Source: Dactylorhiza incarnata
Lineage: Eukaryota; Streptophyta; Magnoliopsida; Asparagales; Orchidaceae
Direction of reading: 5' to 3'
DNA length: 64,000 bases
NCBI GenBank assembly: GCA_033032865.1
Contig: JAWHQI010000508.1
Span: 300,001-364,000, forward strand
Part shown: positions 57,992-64,000 of the stretch, piece by piece
Numbering within the stretch: position 1 is the stretch's first letter
How the letters are laid out: each line of letters starts with the position of its first letter
The notes under the pieces: generated by a model
What the model was told of the DNA's origin: nothing
Database searches by the model: none
The model's input: only the letters and a program-made list of their open reading frames with translations
Position numbers and translations under genes: made by a program

Positions 57992-58866
57992 TCATTTCCT
58001 CATCCATGGCCGCACGCCACCCCGGATGTTGGAGAGCTTCCTACAAAGAGTTAGGTATAGAATGAAGGATAAAGAAAACACGAATTTGAGAAGTGGCGGG
58101 GAGACGCGATGTAAGGATACATAATTCGCCAAGGGATGAGCCGTAGATGCAGGTGCCAGATCGTTAGGCCGCGAGGTATCATTGGTAGAGGGTAACTGTT
58201 GTAGGGCATCAGATCTTGGAGGATGATGAGTATAAACACGAAGAGGTGGTTTGGGGGGTACTGGAGGTGGTTTTGGAAGAAGTGGTGGAATACGAGACAT
58301 AACCGAGACGGTAGGACGTGGTAGAAGAGGAGATGTAAGAAGCGCTGGATGAGGAGAGTGAAAAGGTTGGTCCTCAAGGATAGTGACATCTGCAGAAACG
58401 ACAACTTTGCGGTCGTTGGGAGAGTAGCACACATACCCTTTCTGAGTGTGAGAGTAACCAACGAACATATATTTTGTAGCACGAGGAGCAAACTTGTTAG
58501 TGGAAGGGCCAAAATAATGGACATAACAGGTACATCCAAAAACGCGACGTGTGACGGAAAGGGGGGGGGGTGGTGGTGGAAGGAAAAAAAGACTAAAAGG
58601 AGTCGCAAAGTTGAGAATGGAGGAGGGCATGCGATTGATGAAATGGCGGACAGTAGAAACCACGAAATTCCAGTAAAGTTTGGGTACCTGCATTTGAAAC
58701 ATTAGTGAGCGTGCGACGTCAAGAAGGTGACGATTTTTCCGCTCGGCCACACCATTTTGTTGGGGGGTATAAACACATGAAGTTTGATGGATTATCCCAA
58801 ACTCAGTACAAAGATTAGTAAAAGCATGGCTTGTATATTCACATGCATTGTCGGTGCGAAATATCT
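57992..58866 (-). pseudogene. Copia B integrase C-terminal half
   Basis: Reads FRTDNACEYTSHAF with the second catalytic D and PQQNGVAERKNRHLLDVARS with the catalytic E, then the copia-type GYSHTQKGYVCYSP region and a proline-rich linker. A G/C homopolymer (plus strand about 58560-58570) expands a proline run. Confidence 0.88.
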
Positions 58867-60620
58867 TCAGAGTACTGGAAAATGAGTATGAGTTTCAGTA
58901 AGAAAAGCACGAAAGATAGAGGTGATTTCAGTATGATCACACAGTAAATACAACCAGGTCATGTGCGAGTCATCATCAATAAATGTAACAAAATAATGAT
59001 AACCATAAACACTCGATGTTTTATATGGTCCCCAAATATCAGAGTGAACTAGAACAAAGAGAGCATTACTCCGAGTATAATTAGGGAGAAAAGACGAACG
59101 ATGATGTTTGCCAAAGATACATGATTCGCAAGTAAAGTCATGGAGGGAGATATCAGGGAGAGCTTTCTTGAGGATCTGGAGGGGAGCATGCCCAAGACGT
59201 CGATGCCAATCAACTGAACTGACAGAGGAGAGAACTGTAGGTGGAACATCCAAGATATAAAACCCATTAGACAACCGCTCCTTACCAATGATACTCTGCG
59301 TCCGTCGATCCTGCACAACAAAGGAGGAAGGAGAGAAGGTTATACAACAATCAAGGTACTGAGTAAGACGGCTAACAGAAAGAAGGTTAAAAGGCGATCC
59401 CGAGACATGAAGGACTGAGCATAGAGAGAGATTTGGAGTGGGGTAGATCAGCAGCGCCAGAAACCGGGGTGGTATCACCATTAGCCACAGTAATGAAATT
59501 GGGATATGCAAATTGTAAGTACCGAGGCGGTTTCTGCGTTGTAATATGGTGTGTGACACCCGAGTCCACAATCCAGTTGGAGCTATGGGAGAGACAGGAG
59601 TACGTTCATTAGAGATCGACGCAACAGAGCCAGATGAACGACTGATCATCCCTTGGAGATGCTGGAGCTGGGTGCGCAAGGCATCAATGTCGTTATGGGT
59701 AGTGGAGGTAGGATCGATCGCGATGGAAGCATTTTGTTGTGGGGGCAGACCATGCTTCCGATAGCAGGTGGCCTCAAGGTGACCGTCCTGACCACAATAA
59801 GAACACTTAAGGCGGGGTCTTCCATTACGTCCCCGACCTCGAGAAGTTGTGCGACCTCCACGAGCCGAAGGAGCAGGAGGAAAGGTGAACGGCTGTTGGA
59901 GGAGAGCCGGAGATAGGGTCCCAGGAGCCTCAGGTGGTGGTGTAACCTTCCAGAGCATGGAGCACACATTCGATAGAGAGGGAAGTGTAGAGGAAGACAT
60001 AATTTGAGCCCTAACGCTATGAAGATGAGGAGGAACACGGGCCATCATGGCGATCCCGACTGCTTCTTTCTGTGCCCGTTGTGCTGCAAGGTCCGTTGTG
60101 GGAGGCTGATGTTGTATCCATGCCTCAACAAGAGTCTTAGATCTTACAACAAAGGAGGTTAAGTTTCCTGCCGCTCCTGAGTCAAGGGTCTGAAGATCGG
60201 TGATGATATCAAACAGATGCTGAAGACTGTCTGGGCCAGAATAGAGGGAGTGAAGTTCCTCCCATATGGCCTTGGCCGTCTCATATACATGGCCATCCGA
60301 TATGGTTCACTGTCCATAGAGTTGAGGATCCACGATTGGACACGACTGTCATCACGATGCCATTCTTCGGTGGGTGCGGTAGGCCTTTGTCAGATGATGA
60401 AGGAGACCTTTGGTTTGCAGAATACGACGAACGGAGTGCACCCATTCAACACAGTTCTTCTTCCCATTAAGAGAGATAGTGGTGATCCGAAGCTCATCAC
60501 GGATTTCAGGGAGAGGAGTAGCAACACGGGCAGGAAGGGAGGGAGCATTAGTCAAATCCATTGGAAAAAATCGGCGAGCACTTCCGCGAAGAGAAACAGG
60601 CGGCCTGGCGACCAACCCCC
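58867..60620 (-). pseudogene. Copia B gag, protease and integrase N-terminus
   Basis: From 60615: gag N-terminus ISLNGKKNCVEWVHSVRRIL, frameshift, then gag end with zinc knuckle CSYCGQDGHLEATC (about 59775-59820) after an RG-rich run. The protease WTMDSGVTHHIT is in another frame (59569-59387), so a frameshift pair lies around it. GAG-pre-integrase WHRRLGHAPLQIL, CESCIFGKHHRSSF and the integrase first D in VHSDIWGPY, second region YFVTFIDDDSHMTW follow. Another frameshift at about 58865. Confidence 0.88.
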
Positions 60621-60870
60621 GCGGCTAGGGGAGCAACATGCGCGGTCTGTCGAGGAGGAGACCGTGCGGTCTGGCGATCAACCCTTGCGGCTAGAGGAGC
60701 AACACTCGCGACTAGGAGAACAACCGCGATCTGGCGAGGAGGAGATCGTGCGTTCCGACGATCAACCCGTGCGGCTAGGGGAGCAACACGTGCGGCTAGG
60801 TGAACAACAACGGTCTGGCGATCAACACTTCCAGCGAGCACCACACGTGGCTAGGATAACAACAGAGGTC
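60600..60870 (-). repeat. GC-rich irregular tandem repeats near the copia B gag start
   Basis: Plus-strand words GCGATCAACCC and GCGGCTAGGGGAGCAACA recur near 60608, 60674 and 60760 with spacers of about 66-90 bp. They lie in the 5' leader or first gag codons. Stop-free frames here on the plus strand (60217-60939) are a by-product. Confidence 0.65.
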
Positions 60871-61406
60871 TGGCGAGCAGGTGATCGCGCGAGAACGACA
60901 AGCTCGGTTGAAGACGGAGAGGAGGTCGCGCGAGAATGACGAGCAGGCACAACGAGCAGACGATCTGGGCGAGCAGACGACTAAACGACACACGCGGCTA
61001 GACAGAGATACCGCGGAGGTCGGCAGAGAGGCGGGACCCAGAGTGTCAGAGGAGAAATTCTATAAAAGCAGAGGGGGGGGGGGGGGACACGGGCCAGCTG
61101 AAGGAGAGGGGAGTCTGCGGTTAGAAAAGTTCTAACCGCCCAGACATGCTCTTTTCCCGAGCGAGAGCATGAAAAAAACTGTTTAGGAACATCGCTTTGA
61201 TACCATGTAGAAATACACCAAAAAGGGAGAGAAATTTAAAAGTAATTTTATTAATCTCTATTTCTCATATTATACATACATGTATTTGTACACTTATATA
61301 AGAAGAGGGAGAGAGGAGGGGAATTTCCATCCTAAGATGTGGGACGAAACATAAGGAACAAGATGGGCCTTATTTTGTGCCTTTACATATTTTCTTCAAC
61401 ACACTC

Positions 61407-62400
61407 ATTGTGGTAAAACTAATCACACAATTGAGAATTGTTTCTTTAAGCACGTTTTCCTCTTGGCTACAAGACCAAACATACTTGCACCACCAATCAT
61501 GTTGAGACTTCAGAACTTCCCATGGATACCATTTTCCATCAGGAAAATGGACAAGCCTCAGGTATAGGATGTTAAACAGCACACCAAACCTCCTACTACA
61601 CCTACTTCTGATCATGCCTCCAACCTTGTTCACACCTCTGCTTTAAACAGCACAAACAATTCATCACCAGGTATAGGATGTTATCCGTGAATTATTGATA
61701 TGGGTTCCACTGATCATATCACTTCTTGTTTTTCAAATTTTCATGAATTTCACAAAATAAAACCAGTTTCTATTAGTTTGCCTAATGGAAATTCTGTTTT
61801 AGCCAAATATTCAGGGGCTTTTCATATCACCTCTAGAATTACCCTTTTTGATGTCTTATATGTTCCAAAATTCCATGTCAATTTATTTTCTGTCACCAAA
61901 CTAACTCATAATCTTCAATGTTCATTGGATCCAGTCAATAGGCATAATCTTACTGAATTCAAAATTTTTGTCACTAGATCAGTCTGGTACTCGCAAAGTT
62001 TTGGAAGTGGAAAGGGATGTGGCAATGTGGGTCGTGGCCAATACAATTCAAATTGATTATGCACTCATTGTGGTAAAACTAACTACACAATTGAGAATTA
62101 TTTCTTTAAGCACGGTTTTCCTCCTGGCTACAAGCCCAAACATATTTGTATCATCAATCATCTTGAGACTTCAGAACTTCCAATGGATACCATCTTGCAT
62201 AAGAAAAATGGGCAAGTCTCAGGTGTGTCATTTTCAAAGGAATAATATGAAAGTATCTTGGCCATTATTCAATAATCCAAACTTCCAACTACACCTACTT
62301 CTGATCATGCCTCCAACCTTGTTCACGCCTCTGTTTTAAACACCACAAACAATTCGTCATCAGCGGATTATTTATATAGGATGTCAGATACTGTATATGG
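61407..62400 (+). pseudogene. Copia A gag end, protease and duplicated gag segment
   Basis: After copia B, sequence continues the knuckle HTIENCFFKH and then a threonine/proline linker. 61700-61925 encodes the protease region: MGSTDHITSCFSNFHEFHKI, ITLFDVLYVPKFHVNLFSVT. From 61925 a second copy of the gag knuckle section (GSGKGCGNVGRG, TIENYFFKHGFPPGYKPKH) follows, out of normal order. Several stops. Confidence 0.75.
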
Positions 62401-62800
62401 TAGATATAACGTAGACTTACCTCGAGTGTTGTGATCACCCTCTCATGTATATATATCTATACATATCTTTTACTACAATAAAGGGAAAAGTTGCCTTTGG
62501 TGCAACATTCAAAACATGCCCAATATAACCTTCTCCTTTTATTCTAATTACTTAACATATATTAATAAAGTTTTGTAATTATATAAATCTTATGCCCATT
62601 TATGTAAGTACATAATATCCCAATAAAAAAATTCATCAAATCTAAATTTTTTTGACTAGAACTCCTACACCTATAATAGGCTATTGTCCTAAACCTATTA
62701 TATATATATTTATATGATGTAATCTGAAATCCACAGAATTATATTTTAAATATTAAAATGCGATCTTTTAAAATATTGTGACGCTAGTGAGAATTTTACG
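62400..62800. other. AT-rich non-coding DNA
   Basis: TATA-rich with no recognisable gene; likely the decayed right side of copia A. Confidence 0.45.
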
Positions 62801-64000
62801 AGCAAGATCATGCGAGAACCGACCGAGGAATAGCTAGACATGTGTAAACGCCGAACATTTGCGCGCATTCCGCATTAAGAAATAATTCCTCCACAAGCAA
62901 TACAATGAAAGTAAACAACGAAATTTTGCAATTAACGACAAACATGATTGGTAACAGCTAAGACAAACTCTGAATTTAAAAGTCATAAAAATATTTAAGC
63001 ATTAAAATTAGACTAGCATGAATGGAGCTCAAGGGAAATCAGAAGTATACCATTAATGCATGTTTGCCGCATTAAACCCAAGTCATTCTTCGGATGGCTG
63101 CAGGAACAGGAGCTGAAATCTCCACCATTTTGAGGATTTCTGGCAGTGGAGGAAGATTGCTGAATGGAAGGGAAGAGGGCAGGCAGCGGGGGTAAAGGTG
63201 GCGGCTGCGGTAGGGAGAAACAATGAATGGAGATCCGAGAAGTCGACGACGAACGACGATCCCGACGGGAACAAACGAGACAGTGGAAGAGATAATCGGG
63301 GTTTGACTGGTTACCGAAAGAAGTGAGGAATTAAACTCTTTTCTTTCGATTTCTGCCAGCTGCCTATCATGGAGAGAAATTAGGAATAAATAGGGTGAGG
63401 CTCATTTAATTCTCATTAAATGACATGGGGAATTCGGGCTCTTTGTTTTATAATGGGAATTGGGAAAAATTTTTCAAGGATTTTATATTTAATAAATACT
63501 AAATAAAGGGGGTTATAAAAAGGGAAGTGAGCTGGCTGCTGTAGTGAAATAAGGAGGGCGGTTCATTTGTAAAGAGACCTTAATAATGCAATAAATGAGG
63601 AACTTAAATGGGGGAGTTTCAAGAGGATATTTAAGAGGGGAATTTCGATGATAACACTTTGGATTCTCTAACATATTTTAATAAAATAATATCTGAAATT
63701 AAATTACGTAATATTAATTTCAGAAAATTAACAAACTTAATTATAATTATAATAATATTTCAAAGCTTGCTCTAATTATTACCTAGCCTAATTTGACAGA
63801 CCTTTTCATTCATGATCTTATTGGGCGGTCACTCCAATAAGTCGAACAAACTTGCGCGAGTAACATGCACGAAATAAAAGATACAAACACTTTTAACGAG
63901 CGCAAAAACACAAGAACATTAACGTGCGCGAAGATATGCGCTACTGAATACATATAATAATGCAAGACATAAAAATAAGATGCAAAAAAAAAATACGATG
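62800..64000 (-). repeat. Gypsy LTR-like sequence related to 47427-48550
   Basis: Shares order and words with the LTR-like part of the nested gypsy fragment, notably ACCTTTTCATTCATGATCTT near 63801 against the corresponding 48400 region, and a GC-richer block at 63090-63290 matching in position 47840-48090. No ORF with a recognised domain; 63083-63274 (minus) is a short proline/serine-rich frame of no known family. The sequence runs past the window end. Confidence 0.5.

Larger units (their letters stand above)
56317..61401 (-). mobile_element. Copia B, nearly complete Ty1/copia element (5085 bp)
   Basis: Short LTRs at 61206-61401 (5') and 56317-56508 (3'), target duplication CACTC (56312-56316, 61402-61406). 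PBS TGGTATCAAAGC is at 61205-61194 (minus), directly after the LTR; a purine tract CTTGCGGGAGAG precedes the 3' LTR. All copia domains are present in order on the minus strand, with about five disabling lesions. Confidence 0.95.
55889..62400 (+). mobile_element. Copia A, decayed, split by copia B
   Basis: PBS-like TGGTTATCAGAGC at 55889-55901. Gag pieces are at 55951-56311 and resume at 61407 after copia B. A protease region with IIDMGSTDHITSCFSNF follows at 61685-61920. The gag segment around the zinc knuckle is present twice (see the duplication entry). No RT is found to the right. Confidence 0.75.

Noticed and set aside
58349..58705. 118-codon plus-strand ORF
   Set aside because: Antisense shadow of copia B integrase.
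60217..60939. 240-codon plus-strand ORF
   Set aside because: Antisense to copia B gag and leader repeats; no domain.

Overview
The window is nuclear DNA from a flowering plant, most likely a eudicot. It is AT-rich, it contains the first exon of a plant CDK8/CDKE Mediator kinase, and nearly everything else is plant-type transposable element. There is no rRNA, tRNA gene, CRISPR array, operon or bacterial-style gene arrangement. Most long open frames are retrotransposon fragments or artefacts of tandem repeats. The only clear host gene part is CDKE exon 1 at 45924-46145. Its following exons are not recognisable in the remaining 18 kb.

Layout, left to right. 1-1485: right part of a PIF/Harbinger DNA transposon with a nearly intact transposase, a short intron and a TIR end. 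1486-14700: nested Ty1/copia (SIRE/Maximus-like) material. The outer frame is a minus-strand copia element (2051-13646) with matching 5-bp target duplications. Inside it lies a plus-strand gag plus additional-ORF element with no pol, two tandem LTR halves, another degenerate additional ORF, and an inverted copy of outside sequence. 14700-16251: microsatellite, a scrambled Harbinger derivative and a Harbinger-like MITE. 16253-24523: a minus-strand copia integrase fragment, then a plus-strand copia derivative with gag but no pol. 24530-26520: a second, minus-strand copy of the additional ORF.

27470-44166 is a minus-strand Ty3/gypsy chromovirus (Del/Tekay-like). Its 3' LTR is split at an ATCAC duplication by a 6.3-kb non-autonomous LTR element (28476-34801) made largely of tandem repeats. 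That element has a 48-bp GC hairpin array in each LTR, 80-bp and 149-bp internal arrays, and a primer-binding site complementary to tRNA-Phe. The reverse-transcriptase region of the chromovirus is split by a solo copia LTR (38586-39850). 44167-45792 holds a possible Mutator-like gene remnant and a long inverted-repeat element just upstream of CDKE.

46384-52804 is a plus-strand chromovirus inserted downstream of CDKE exon 1. It carries a nested minus-strand gypsy fragment and a 188-bp Au-like SINE with a perfect 16-bp duplication. 54008-54942 is a 5'-truncated RTE-type LINE, also with a perfect 16-bp duplication. 55889-62400 is a decayed copia element (A) cut in two by a nearly complete 5.1-kb copia element (B, minus strand, 56317-61401) with a CACTC duplication. 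The right end (62800-64000) holds LTR-like sequence related to 47427-48550.

The insertion boundaries give a clear relative order: host, then older copia/gypsy elements, then the solo LTR, tandem-repeat element, SINE, LINE and copia B. A recurring theme, not explained by protein coding, is that the LTRs and leaders of several families carry many short hairpin-forming words, each family using its own word. Alignments here were made by eye, so identities and some boundaries are approximate.
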